From assembly GCA_016861105.1 (NCBI GenBank), contig BOKS01000016.1, positions 1-64,000 on the forward strand: a stretch of 64,000 nucleotides of DNA, in the 5' to 3' direction. The position numbers and the translations under genes are program-made. The notes beneath the pieces were generated by a model, which saw only the letters and a program-made list of their open reading frames with translations, had not been told where the DNA came from and ran no database searches. How positions within the stretch are numbered: the first letter of the stretch is position 1; the number at the start of each line of letters is the position of its first letter. The DNA comes from Betaproteobacteria bacterium. GTDB taxonomy: Bacteria > Pseudomonadota > Gammaproteobacteria > Burkholderiales > Casimicrobiaceae. This document shows positions 37,449-45,518 of the stretch, in pieces.

Positions 37449-38219
37449 TCACCACGCCGTGTAGCCGCCGTCGACCGAGCAGACGCTGCCCGTGACGTAG
37501 CTCGCCGCGTCGCTCGCGAGGAACGCGACGACGCTCGCCACCTCGGCCGGCTCGCCGACCCGGCCGAACGGGGTCATCTCGAGCCACGTGCTCCGCCAGT
37601 GCTCGTTCGACATCCCGCGCTTGGTCAGCTCGGTGCCGATGTAGCCGGGCGCGACCGCGTTCACACGCACGCCCGACGACGCCCACTCGGCGGCCAGCGA
37701 CTTCGTCAGCATGTGGACGGCCGCCTTCGACGCGTTGTACGCGGCCTGAGGTTGCGGCTTGTTGACGACGAGGCCCGACATCGACCCGATGTTGACGATC
37801 GCGCCGCGACGCCGCGCGACCATCGCCCGGCCAAAGGCCTGCGAGCACCACCATACGCCGTGCAGGTTGACGTCGATGACCTCGAGCCACTCGTCGTGGC
37901 TCGTCTCTACGGCGGGCGAGTTGCGCGCGATGCCCGCGTTGTTGACGAGGATGTCCACGGGCCCGAGGCGCTCCTCGAGGTCGCGTGCCGCGGCTGCGAC
38001 CGCCGCGCGGTCGCGGACGTCGAGACCGATCGCGTCTGCCTCGACCCCGTGCGATCGCAGCGCGGCGGCGGTCCGCTCGCCGAGCGCCGCATCGAGGTCG
38101 GCGACGACGATGCGGGCGCCGCACTCGCCGAGCGCCTCGCAGATGGCGCGGCCGATGCCTTGCGCGCCGCCGGTGACGACGGCCCTGCGGCCGTGCATGG
38201 GGAATCGGTCGAGGAACAT
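37449..38219 (-). CDS. Short-chain dehydrogenase/reductase (SDR)
   Basis: 256-aa classical SDR with Rossmann motif TGGAQGIG (16-23), NNAG (93-96), catalytic S146, Y161 and K165, and a C-terminal VCSVDGGYTAW segment. Likely oxidises a polyol or sugar acid. The kinase gene ends four bases upstream and the nucleotidyltransferase starts 28 bases downstream, so it belongs to the same operon. Confidence 0.93.
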   Translation of the reverse strand: MFLDRFPMHGRRAVVTGGAQGIGRAICEALGECGARIVVADLDAALGERTAAALRSHGVEADAIGLDVRDRAAVAAAARDLEERLGPVDILVNNAGIARNSPAVETSHDEWLEVIDVNLHGVWWCSQAFGRAMVARRRGAIVNIGSMSGLVVNKPQPQAAYNASKAAVHMLTKSLAAEWASSGVRVNAVAPGYIGTELTKRGMSNEHWRSTWLEMTPFGRVGEPAEVASVVAFLASDAASYVTGSVCSVDGGYTAW

Positions 38220-38222
38220 GGC

Positions 38223-39860
38223 TCACGCTCGCTGGCTGGGCGCCTGCGCAACTCCGCCCCCGTCATCCCCCGGGGGCGCCCGGTCGAGGGCACGGCGATG
38301 CTCGTGCATCAGCAGGAAGCGCTCGTAGCGCCGCTCGAAGAACTCCGCCACCCGGGGATCGGGAGCGACCTCGCGTCCGGACCGCAACATCGCCGCGCAC
38401 GCGGCGGCAAGCCCGGGGTGGAGGCCGCAGGCCGCCGCGGCCGCGCAAGCCGTGCCGAGCAGGACGCCGTCCGCTTCCTCGGGCAGCACGACGCGGCAGC
38501 GTGTCGCGTCCGCGTAGAGCTGCAGGAGCAGGGGGCTGGTCGCATGGCCGCCGGTGAGGTGGAGCTGCGCGATCGCGTAGCCGCGCTCGTTCAGCGCATC
38601 CAGGATGTGCCGCGTGCCGAGCGCGATGCCCACCGCCGCTGCGTAGTAGAGGCGCGCCAGCGAATCGAACGAGGCGTCGAGCGTCAGGCCGTGGATCACG
38701 CCGGTGGCGTGGGGGTCGGCCAGCGGCGAGCGGTTGCCGTGGAAGTCCGGCAGCACCTGGAGGCTGCCGGCGAATCCCGGCCCGTGCCGATCGAGCAGCT
38801 CGGCGACCCGCGCCGAGACGATCCCGTGCCGGTCGGACCCGAGCCCGGCGGCGGCCGCGTGCCAGTCGAGCACGTGGTCGAGCAGCGATCCGGTCGCCGA
38901 CTGCCCGGCCTCGTTGAGCCAGAGCTCCGGGATCATCGCGCCGCGATACGGCCCCCAGACGCCCGGAACGTGCCGGCGTTCGCGCGAGACGGCCATGTGG
39001 CACGTCGACGTGCCGGCGATCATCGCGATCCGTCGATCGAACGTTGCCGGATCCGACCCGCCGAGCACGCCGAGCCCGCCCGCGTGCGCATCGATCAATC
39101 CGACGCCGACGCGACATGCCTGCGTCAGGCCCAGCTCGCGCGCCGATGCCTCCGTGAGCGGCCCGGCGCCCGCCGCGATGGGCAGTGCGGTGTCGGGGAG
39201 CGATGCGCGTTCCGGCAGGTCCTCGAGGCCGATGCGCGCGAGGAAGTCCCCCTGCCAGCCCGGCGTCTCGTGGGCGAGATAGGCCCACTTGCACGTGACC
39301 GTGCAGGTCGACACGGCCTGCCGGCCGGTGGCCCGCCAGGTGAGGAAGTCGGTCAGGTCGAGCGCGAGAGCGTAGCGACGCCACCGCGCGGGATCGCGCC
39401 GCTTGAGCCACAGCAGCTTCGGCATCTGCATCTCGGGCGACATCGCACCGCCGACGAAGTCGAGGACACGATGCCCGGTGGCCGTGATCTCGGCGGCCTC
39501 CGCGAGCGCGCGATGGTCGGCCCACATGATGACGTTCCAGCGATCCTCGCCGGTCTCCGAGACGCTGGCCGGACGGCCGGCGTCGTCGAAGAGTGCCAGC
39601 GAGCACGTCGCATCGAATGCGAGGCCCAGCACCGACGCGGGGTCGACGCGGGACTCGCGCAACGCCGTGCGAACGGCACGACAGCAGGCTTCCCAGATCT
39701 CGTCCGAGCTGTGCTCGGCGTGCCCGCTCGCCGGGCGTGCGGTCGCGAACGGATGGCTGCCGCGCGCGAGCAGGCGGCCGGCCGCGTCGAACACGCCGGC
39801 ACGCGCCGCGGTGGAACCGACGTCCACCGCGACGACGGCCGAGTCGCGACGATCTGTCAT
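38223..39860 (-). CDS. FGGY-family pentulose kinase
   Basis: 545-aa sugar kinase, about the length of the D-ribulokinase/FGGY group. ATPase motifs include VVAVDVGSTAARAGVFD at the N-terminus, LTGGHATSPLLLQLYAD (adenosine) and GVLLGTACAAAAACG near the C-terminus. The FGGY signature region reads LPDFHGNRSPLADP. Expected to phosphorylate a ketopentose or related polyol product. First gene of the leftward operon (kinase-SDR-nucleotidyltransferase-MetE-like), divergent from the RpiR regulator. Confidence 0.9.
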   Translation of the reverse strand: MTDRRDSAVVAVDVGSTAARAGVFDAAGRLLARGSHPFATARPASGHAEHSSDEIWEACCRAVRTALRESRVDPASVLGLAFDATCSLALFDDAGRPASVSETGEDRWNVIMWADHRALAEAAEITATGHRVLDFVGGAMSPEMQMPKLLWLKRRDPARWRRYALALDLTDFLTWRATGRQAVSTCTVTCKWAYLAHETPGWQGDFLARIGLEDLPERASLPDTALPIAAGAGPLTEASARELGLTQACRVGVGLIDAHAGGLGVLGGSDPATFDRRIAMIAGTSTCHMAVSRERRHVPGVWGPYRGAMIPELWLNEAGQSATGSLLDHVLDWHAAAAGLGSDRHGIVSARVAELLDRHGPGFAGSLQVLPDFHGNRSPLADPHATGVIHGLTLDASFDSLARLYYAAAVGIALGTRHILDALNERGYAIAQLHLTGGHATSPLLLQLYADATRCRVVLPEEADGVLLGTACAAAAACGLHPGLAAACAAMLRSGREVAPDPRVAEFFERRYERFLLMHEHRRALDRAPPGDDGGGVAQAPSQRA

Positions 39861-39969
39861 GAAGTCGTGTGATCCTGGCGTCGGGACGACAGGCGGTGCG
39901 GCAACCGCACGGCGCGATCCGGCGCGCACGACGCGGGCGAGGCGCCCGAGACTACACGACCCGGCTGCG

Positions 39970-39986
39970 ATTGAAAAGGCTTCAAT
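39970..39986. promoter_or_regulatory. Putative RpiR operator in the divergent gap
   Basis: ATTGAA, five bases, TTCAAT, a perfect 6-bp inverted repeat in an AT-rich patch between the kinase and the regulator. A weaker copy (TGAG, five bases, CTCA) lies at 40003-40015. RpiR-family sites are usually such Ga/Tc-type palindromes. It could control both directions. Confidence 0.5.
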
Positions 39987-40108
39987 TCTCTGCTACGTTG
40001 GCTGAGACTTCCTCAATCGCGGGCCCGCGTCGCGCCATCGATGTCCCACGCCGATATTCGCCTGGCATCGCGCGCGCGCCTGCTCGCGGCTGCCGCGTGG
40101 AGGACGCG

Positions 40109-41017
40109 GTGGGCGTGAGAGCGGCCCGCGCCGCACGTCCGGCGCGGCCGGCCGCACGGCGTGCCGCCCGCGCGAATCCCCCCATCCTCACGCTGCTGCG
40201 CCAGGCCCGCGGCGACCTGCCGCCGACCGCCCGGCGCATCCGCGACTACATCGAGTCGCACGCGGAGGACGTGATCCGCATGTCGATCACCGACCTCGCC
40301 GAGCAGACGAGGTCGAGCGAGGGCAGTGTCGTGGGGCTGTGCCAGCGCTTCGGGATCAGGGGCTTCCAGGAGCTCAAGATCCTGCTCGCGCGCGATCTCG
40401 TGGAGCCGGTGCGGCTGATCCAGGAGGACCTCACCGAGGGCGACGGGTTCGGCGAAGCCAGCGAGCGCATCTTCGCGGCGCACGTCGCGTCGCTCGCCGA
40501 GACGCGAAAGCTGCTCTCGAAGGAGGCGCTCGAGCAGGCGGTCGCCATCCTGCGGTCCGCGCGCCGCTGCGAGGTCTACGGCATCGGCAGCTCGGCGCCG
40601 ATCGCCGAGGACCTGGGCTACCGGCTGCTCCAGCTCGGCTACGACGCGAAGGTCCTGGTCGACTCGCACGTGCAGTCGGTCAGTGCCGCGATGACCGACC
40701 GCAGCGTGGCCGTGATCACGATCTCGCACTCCGGCAGCACCGTCGAGACCGTGCTCGCCACGCGCCTCGCCCACCAGGCCGGCGCGCGCACCATCGGCAT
40801 CACCCGGCTCGGCCGCTCGCCGCTGCAGCGGCACTGCGACGTGGTGCTGTACACGGCGGCGAACGAGACCCGCTACCGCCCGGAGGCGATGAGCAGCCGC
40901 GTGGCGCAGCTCGCGATCATCGATACGCTGGTGAGCTGCTGCGCGCTCGCCGATCCCAAGCAGTCCGTGGCGAGGCTCGAGCTCAGCGCGCGCGTGCTGG
41001 CCGAGAAGCGCTTCTAG
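40109..41017 (+). CDS. MurR/RpiR-family transcriptional regulator
   Basis: 302-aa regulator with an N-terminal HTH_6 domain (about 25-100; ITDLAEQTRSSEGSVVGLCQRFGIRGFQELKI) and a C-terminal SIS sugar-phosphate binding domain (about 135-270; VYGIGSSAPIAEDLGYRL, ITISHSGSTVETV). Probably senses a phosphorylated intermediate made by the divergent kinase. GTG start with GGAGG six bases upstream; the first 30 residues are Ala/Arg-rich. The ABC importer genes follow. Confidence 0.92.
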   Translation: MGVRAARAARPARPAARRAARANPPILTLLRQARGDLPPTARRIRDYIESHAEDVIRMSITDLAEQTRSSEGSVVGLCQRFGIRGFQELKILLARDLVEPVRLIQEDLTEGDGFGEASERIFAAHVASLAETRKLLSKEALEQAVAILRSARRCEVYGIGSSAPIAEDLGYRLLQLGYDAKVLVDSHVQSVSAAMTDRSVAVITISHSGSTVETVLATRLAHQAGARTIGITRLGRSPLQRHCDVVLYTAANETRYRPEAMSSRVAQLAIIDTLVSCCALADPKQSVARLELSARVLAEKRF

Positions 41018-41069
41018 GCACCGGGCGCGCGCGCGCATCCGGGAACCCGGCGCAACGACCACCGGCGGC

Positions 41070-42230
41070 ATGTCCGAAGTCGTCATCGACCGCGTCAGCA
41101 AGAGCTTCGCCGACGTCCGTGCGCTGCGCGGCGTGTCGCTCGGCGTGCGCGACGGCGAGTTCATGACGCTGCTGGGGCCGTCCGGCTGCGGGAAGTCCAC
41201 GCTGCTGCGCATCGTCGCCGGCCTCGAGGCGCAGACGGCGGGCAGCGTGTCGATCGGCGGGGAGAACGTCGACCACCGCGTCCCCAAGGAGCGCGACGTC
41301 GCGATGGTGTTCCAGTCGTATGCGCTGTACCCGTACATGACGGTGTACGAGAACATGGCGCTGCCGCTGGTCATGCGGCGGATGACGCCGGCCCAGCGGC
41401 TGCCGCTGGTCGGACGCTTCGTCCGCGGCAGCGCCGCGCTGCGCCGCGGCATCGACGCGAACGTGCGCGAGGTGGCGGCGTCGCTGGCGATCGAGACGCT
41501 GCTGGCGCGAAAGCCCGCGCAGCTGTCCGGCGGGCAGAGGCAGCGCGCGGCGCTCGGCCGCGCGATGGTCCGCCATCCCAAGGTGTTCCTGATGGACGAG
41601 CCGCTGTCCAACCTCGACGCGAAGCTGCGCACGCAGATGCGCACCGAGCTCGCCGACCTGCACCGGCGCCTCGGCGCGACGTTCATCTACGTGACGCACG
41701 ACCAGTCCGAGGCGATGACGATGTCCGACCGCGTCGCCGTGATGATGGACGGCGAGCTGCTGCAGGTGGCCACGCCCACGTCCCTCTACAACGATCCGTC
41801 CGACCTGCGCGTGGCCGAGTTCGTGGGCAGCCCGAAGATCAACGTCGTCCCGGGCGTGGTGGCCTCGGAGCGGACGGTGCGCGCGCTCGACGGGCTGGTG
41901 GCCGTCGCCGCGGAGGCGCCCGTCGGCACGCGCGTCCGCCTCGGGATCCGCAGCGAGTCCCTGACGCCGGAAGGCGCCGACGGTGCAGCGACGTTCCGCG
42001 GCCGCACCCGGCACGTCGAGAACCTGGGGTCGGACTGCTACGTGCACGTGGCGGTCGACGGCCTCGACGTGCCGATCGTCGCGCGGGCCGACGGCAGGCG
42101 CGCCGACGAGTTCGGGATCGGCTCCGCCATCGGGGTCGCGTGCGATCCCGACCGCATCCTGCTCTTCGACGACGCGGGCAAGCGCATTCCCGCGCGGTCC
42201 GCCGTCGCCCGGCTGCGCTCCCATGGCTGA
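41070..42230 (+). CDS. ABC transporter ATP-binding protein, MalK/UgpC type
   Basis: 386-aa ATPase of a carbohydrate-class importer. Walker A GPSGCGKST (about 36-44), signature LSGGQRQRAALGRAM, Walker B FLMDEPLSNLD and the C-terminal TOBE/regulatory domain (about 240-386) are present. An insertion between helices (about 115-140, with LVGRFVRGSAALRRGIDANV) is longer than in MalK. Its end overlaps the first permease by eight bases. Confidence 0.94.
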   Translation: MSEVVIDRVSKSFADVRALRGVSLGVRDGEFMTLLGPSGCGKSTLLRIVAGLEAQTAGSVSIGGENVDHRVPKERDVAMVFQSYALYPYMTVYENMALPLVMRRMTPAQRLPLVGRFVRGSAALRRGIDANVREVAASLAIETLLARKPAQLSGGQRQRAALGRAMVRHPKVFLMDEPLSNLDAKLRTQMRTELADLHRRLGATFIYVTHDQSEAMTMSDRVAVMMDGELLQVATPTSLYNDPSDLRVAEFVGSPKINVVPGVVASERTVRALDGLVAVAAEAPVGTRVRLGIRSESLTPEGADGAATFRGRTRHVENLGSDCYVHVAVDGLDVPIVARADGRRADEFGIGSAIGVACDPDRILLFDDAGKRIPARSAVARLRSHG

Positions 42231-43149
42231 AGCGCTCGCGCCGGGACGCCTGCTCGACACCGCGCAGCGGCGGCGGCGCCGCGCCGAAACGTGGGCGGCG
42301 TGGGGCCTCGCCGGCCCGGCGACGTTCCTGCTGTTCCTGCTGCTGCTCGGGCCGACGGTCGCGGTCGTCGTGCTCTCGGCCACCGACTGGCAGCTCGGCG
42401 CGAAGACGCTGCGCTTCGTGGGGCTGGGCAACTACGCGGAGCTGTTCGCCGATCGGGTGTTCCGCCAGTCGCTGGGCAACACGCTGCTCTACGTCGCCAT
42501 CACCGTGCCGGCGTCCGTCGGGCTGGGGCTGGGCGCGGCGATGCTGATCGAGGCGCGCACGTCGCTGCAGGCGTTCTACCGCACCGTCTACTTCCTGCCG
42601 GTGACCGCGACGCTGATCGCGATGGCGGTCGTCTGGGAGTTCCTGTTCCACCCCAACGTCGGCCTCGTCAACCTGCTGCTCGCGCTGGTCGGCATCGCGG
42701 GAACGCACTGGCTCAACAACCCGGCCACGGCGCTGTACGCGCTCTGCGCGATCGGCATCTGGCAGTCGCTCGGGTTCACCACCGTGCTGTTCCTCGCCGG
42801 GCTCAAGTCGGTCCCGCACGACCTGTACGACGCCGCGGCGGTCGACGGCGCGGACACCGCCTGGGAGCGGTTCCGCCGCGTGACCTGGCCGATGCTCGGG
42901 CCGACGCTGATGTTCGTCCTCGTGATCATGGGCATCCGCTCGTTCCAGGTCTTCGACACGGTCGCCGTGCTGACCGCAGGCGGGCCGGCGAAGTCGACCG
43001 AGGTCCTGCTCTACACGATGTACACCGAGAGCTTCCACTACTTCCGCACCGGGTACGGCTCCGCGATCACCGTCGTCTTCCTGCTGTTCGTGCTGACGCT
43101 GACGCTGATCCAGGTGCGCTTCCTCGACAGGCGGGTGCACTACGCATGA
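42223..43149 (+). CDS. ABC transporter permease, MalF/UgpA type
   Basis: 308-aa membrane subunit with six helices. The EAA-type coupling loop reads LYDAAAVDGADTAWERFRRVTWP. It starts inside the ATPase gene and overlaps the second permease as ATGA, so all three are made together. Confidence 0.93.
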   Translation: MAEALAPGRLLDTAQRRRRRAETWAAWGLAGPATFLLFLLLLGPTVAVVVLSATDWQLGAKTLRFVGLGNYAELFADRVFRQSLGNTLLYVAITVPASVGLGLGAAMLIEARTSLQAFYRTVYFLPVTATLIAMAVVWEFLFHPNVGLVNLLLALVGIAGTHWLNNPATALYALCAIGIWQSLGFTTVLFLAGLKSVPHDLYDAAAVDGADTAWERFRRVTWPMLGPTLMFVLVIMGIRSFQVFDTVAVLTAGGPAKSTEVLLYTMYTESFHYFRTGYGSAITVVFLLFVLTLTLIQVRFLDRRVHYA

Positions 43150-43979
43150 GCCGGCCCGGCGTCGCTTTCGGGGTCTTCCGCCACGTCGTCCTGCTCGCCG
43201 GCGCCGCGGTCATGCTCGCGCCTTTCGTGTGGATGGTGGCGACGTCGTTCAAGCCGCCGCACGAGATCTTCGCCGGCGAGCTGACGCTGCTGCCCCGGCA
43301 GTGGCACGCCGTCGAGAACTACGGCCAGGCGTTCACGAAGGTGCCGATGCTGCGCTACCTCGCGAACGGCGTCTTCGTGACGGCGGCGATCTTCGCGCTG
43401 CAGATCCTCGTCGCCGTCCCCTGCGCGTATGCGCTCGCCAAGCTCGAGTTCCGCGGTCGCGAGACGATCTTCACGCTGACGCTGTTCGGCCTGCTGATCC
43501 CCGCCCACGTGCCGGCGATCCCGCTGTACGTGATGCTGTGGAAGGCGGGGCTGCTGAACACCTACGCGGCGCTGGTGATCCCCTTCGTGATCTCGGTCTT
43601 CGGCATCTTCCTGATGCGCCAGTTCTTCAAGTCGATCCCCGACGAGCTGATCCACGCCGCGCGTCTGGACGGACTCTCGGAGTTCGCGATCGTGTGGCGG
43701 ATCATGGTGCCGGCCGCGATGCCGGCGCTGGTGTCGTTCGGCATCTTCTCGGTGGTGGCGCACTGGAACGACTACTTCTGGCCGTTGCTCGTCATCAACA
43801 GCCGGGAGCTCGCGCCGCCGCCGCTTGGCGTCGCCTACTTCCGCAACGAGGAGGCGGGCCACGACTTCGGACCGCTGATGGCGGGCGCCGTCATCGTCAC
43901 GGCGCCGCTCGTCGTCGCGTTCCTGCTCGCGCAGCGGCGTTTCATCGAAGGCATGACGATGACCGGTCTCAAGAGCTAG
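43146..43979 (+). CDS. ABC transporter permease, MalG/UgpE type
   Basis: 277-aa second membrane subunit of the carbohydrate-type importer, six helices, EAA loop ELIHAARLDGLSEFAIVWRIMVP. Together with the UgpA-type permease and the receptor gene after the palindromic element it completes the system. Confidence 0.93.
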   Translation: MSRPGVAFGVFRHVVLLAGAAVMLAPFVWMVATSFKPPHEIFAGELTLLPRQWHAVENYGQAFTKVPMLRYLANGVFVTAAIFALQILVAVPCAYALAKLEFRGRETIFTLTLFGLLIPAHVPAIPLYVMLWKAGLLNTYAALVIPFVISVFGIFLMRQFFKSIPDELIHAARLDGLSEFAIVWRIMVPAAMPALVSFGIFSVVAHWNDYFWPLLVINSRELAPPPLGVAYFRNEEAGHDFGPLMAGAVIVTAPLVVAFLLAQRRFIEGMTMTGLKS

Positions 43980-44167
43980 TGTCCCGTACCGGAGGTTTCG
44001 TGCCATACCGCAGCGCACCAGCCTGGAGTCCCCGCGCAAGGGCGACGAGAATGGCGCGCTGCGCGACGCCGGTCGCAGCGAGTATCGGGAATGCTCGCAA
44101 GACCGGCAACAATGCAGCGCGTCATTTCTCGCTCGTCCTTGCGCAAGAGACTTTCGGTACGGGACAC
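43979..44167. mobile_element. 189-bp imperfect palindrome, candidate MITE-like element
   Basis: The ends are a perfect 13-bp inverted repeat: GTGTCCCGTACCG (43979-43991) and its complement (44155-44167). Internally the arms pair again: 44034-44062 with 44115-44144 (around GCGCAAGG ... GCGCTGC), and 44069-44075 with 44101-44107 (GCCGGTC/GACCGGC), with a small hairpin at the centre. The left arm carries about 42 extra bases. Composition is less GC-rich than its neighbours. No target-site duplication is evident and no transposase is encoded, so a regulatory foldback is an alternative. The first base is shared with the permease stop codon. Confidence 0.5.
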
Positions 44168-44197
44168 CAGGTCCCAGGCAAACCCAAGGAGGATTCC

Positions 44198-45463
44198 ATG
44201 TCGAAGCGGATGCGGGCAGCGTTGGCGGCAGTGGCGCTGGGCGTGTGGACGGCCGGGGCCGTCGCGCAGCAGATCGACGTCCAGTATCCGGCACCGGGCC
44301 TGTTCAAGGAGCCGATCGAGAAGATCGTCGAGGAGTTCCAGAAGGCCCATCCCGGCATCAAGGTGAACCTGCTCGGCCCGCAGCAGGACTACGAGCAGAT
44401 CGTCCAGCACAACCTGCGCGCGGCGATCACGAACACGCTGCCGGACGTCGCGATCCACGGGATGAACCGCCAGCGGATCATGGTCGAGCGCGGGATCGCG
44501 CAGCCGATCGACGAGTTCATCCGCCAGGATCCCGAGTTCGCGAAGCTCGGCATCACGGAGAAGAGCCGCTCGGTGGGCCTCGTCAACGGCAGGCAGTACG
44601 GCATCGGGCTCGCGATGTCCACGCCGGTCATCTACTACAACGCCGACCTCGTCAAGCGCGCCGGCGGCGACCCGGACAACTTTCCCTCGACCTGGGACGG
44701 CGTCATCGACCTCGCCAAGCGGATCGAGGCGCTGGACGGCGGCGGGAAGTACCGCGGCATGTTCCTGAGCTGGCAGATCACCGGCAACTGGATGTGGCAG
44801 GCGCTCGTGTTCTCGCACGGCGGCACGATGCTGACGTCCGACGAGAAGAAGGTCGCGTTCGACGGGCCGGCCGGTCAGAAGGCCATGAACGTGCTGGCGC
44901 GGCTCGTGAACGAGGCGAACATGCCGAACTCGACGTTCGCGGCCGAGGCCCCGAACTTCATCGCCGGCCGCCTCGGCATGCTGTCCGACTCGTCCGCACA
45001 GATCAGCCGCTTCAACCGCGAGGTCGGCAGCGCCTTCCCGGTGAAGGTGGCGAAGTTCCCGATCAGCGCGCCGGAGGGCCGGGTGCCGACCGGAGGGGCG
45101 GTCATCCTGATGCTGACGAAGGACCGGGCCAAGCAGAAGGCGGCGTGGGAGTTCGTGAAGTTCGCCACGGGGCCGAAGGGCGCGACGATCATCGTCAAGT
45201 CGACCGGGTACGTCCCGGCCACGGACCTGCCGGCCAGGGATCCGGCGATGCTCGGCGAGTTCTACAAGAGCAGCCCCAACCACCGCGTGCCGCTCGACCT
45301 GCTCCCGTTCGTTTCCGCGTGGTACGCGTTCCCCGGCGAGAACGGCGTCAAGATCACCGACGTGATCAAGGACCACCTGCAGACGGTGGTCGCGAAGTCC
45401 GCGAAGCCGGACGAGGTGCTGAAGCGGATGGCGGCGGACACGGCAGCGCTGCTGCCGAAGTGA
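44198..45463 (+). CDS. ABC transporter substrate-binding protein, UgpB/MalE type
   Basis: 421-aa periplasmic receptor with signal peptide cleaved near AVAQQ (about residue 25). Typical family segments: IEKIVEEFQKAHPGIKVNLL, STPVIYYNADLVKRAGGDP, TWDGVIDLAKRI and AAWEFVKFATGP. Ligand is probably a sugar, polyol or phosphodiester; UgpB-like proteins bind glycerol-phosphate compounds. AAGGAGG precedes the ATG. Last gene of the rightward operon. Confidence 0.93.
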   Translation: MSKRMRAALAAVALGVWTAGAVAQQIDVQYPAPGLFKEPIEKIVEEFQKAHPGIKVNLLGPQQDYEQIVQHNLRAAITNTLPDVAIHGMNRQRIMVERGIAQPIDEFIRQDPEFAKLGITEKSRSVGLVNGRQYGIGLAMSTPVIYYNADLVKRAGGDPDNFPSTWDGVIDLAKRIEALDGGGKYRGMFLSWQITGNWMWQALVFSHGGTMLTSDEKKVAFDGPAGQKAMNVLARLVNEANMPNSTFAAEAPNFIAGRLGMLSDSSAQISRFNREVGSAFPVKVAKFPISAPEGRVPTGGAVILMLTKDRAKQKAAWEFVKFATGPKGATIIVKSTGYVPATDLPARDPAMLGEFYKSSPNHRVPLDLLPFVSAWYAFPGENGVKITDVIKDHLQTVVAKSAKPDEVLKRMAADTAALLPK

Positions 45464-45471
45464 CCGCGGGT

Positions 45472-45500
45472 CCGCCGGACGGCCTGGCACCGTCCGGCGG
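45472..45500. terminator. Bidirectional hairpin terminator
   Basis: Perfect 11-bp stem (45472-45482 with 45490-45500) and a 7-base loop in the 55-base gap between the convergent receptor and hydrolase genes. It could serve both transcripts. Confidence 0.55.
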
Positions 45501-45518
45501 CCTCGCGCGCCGCTCGGA

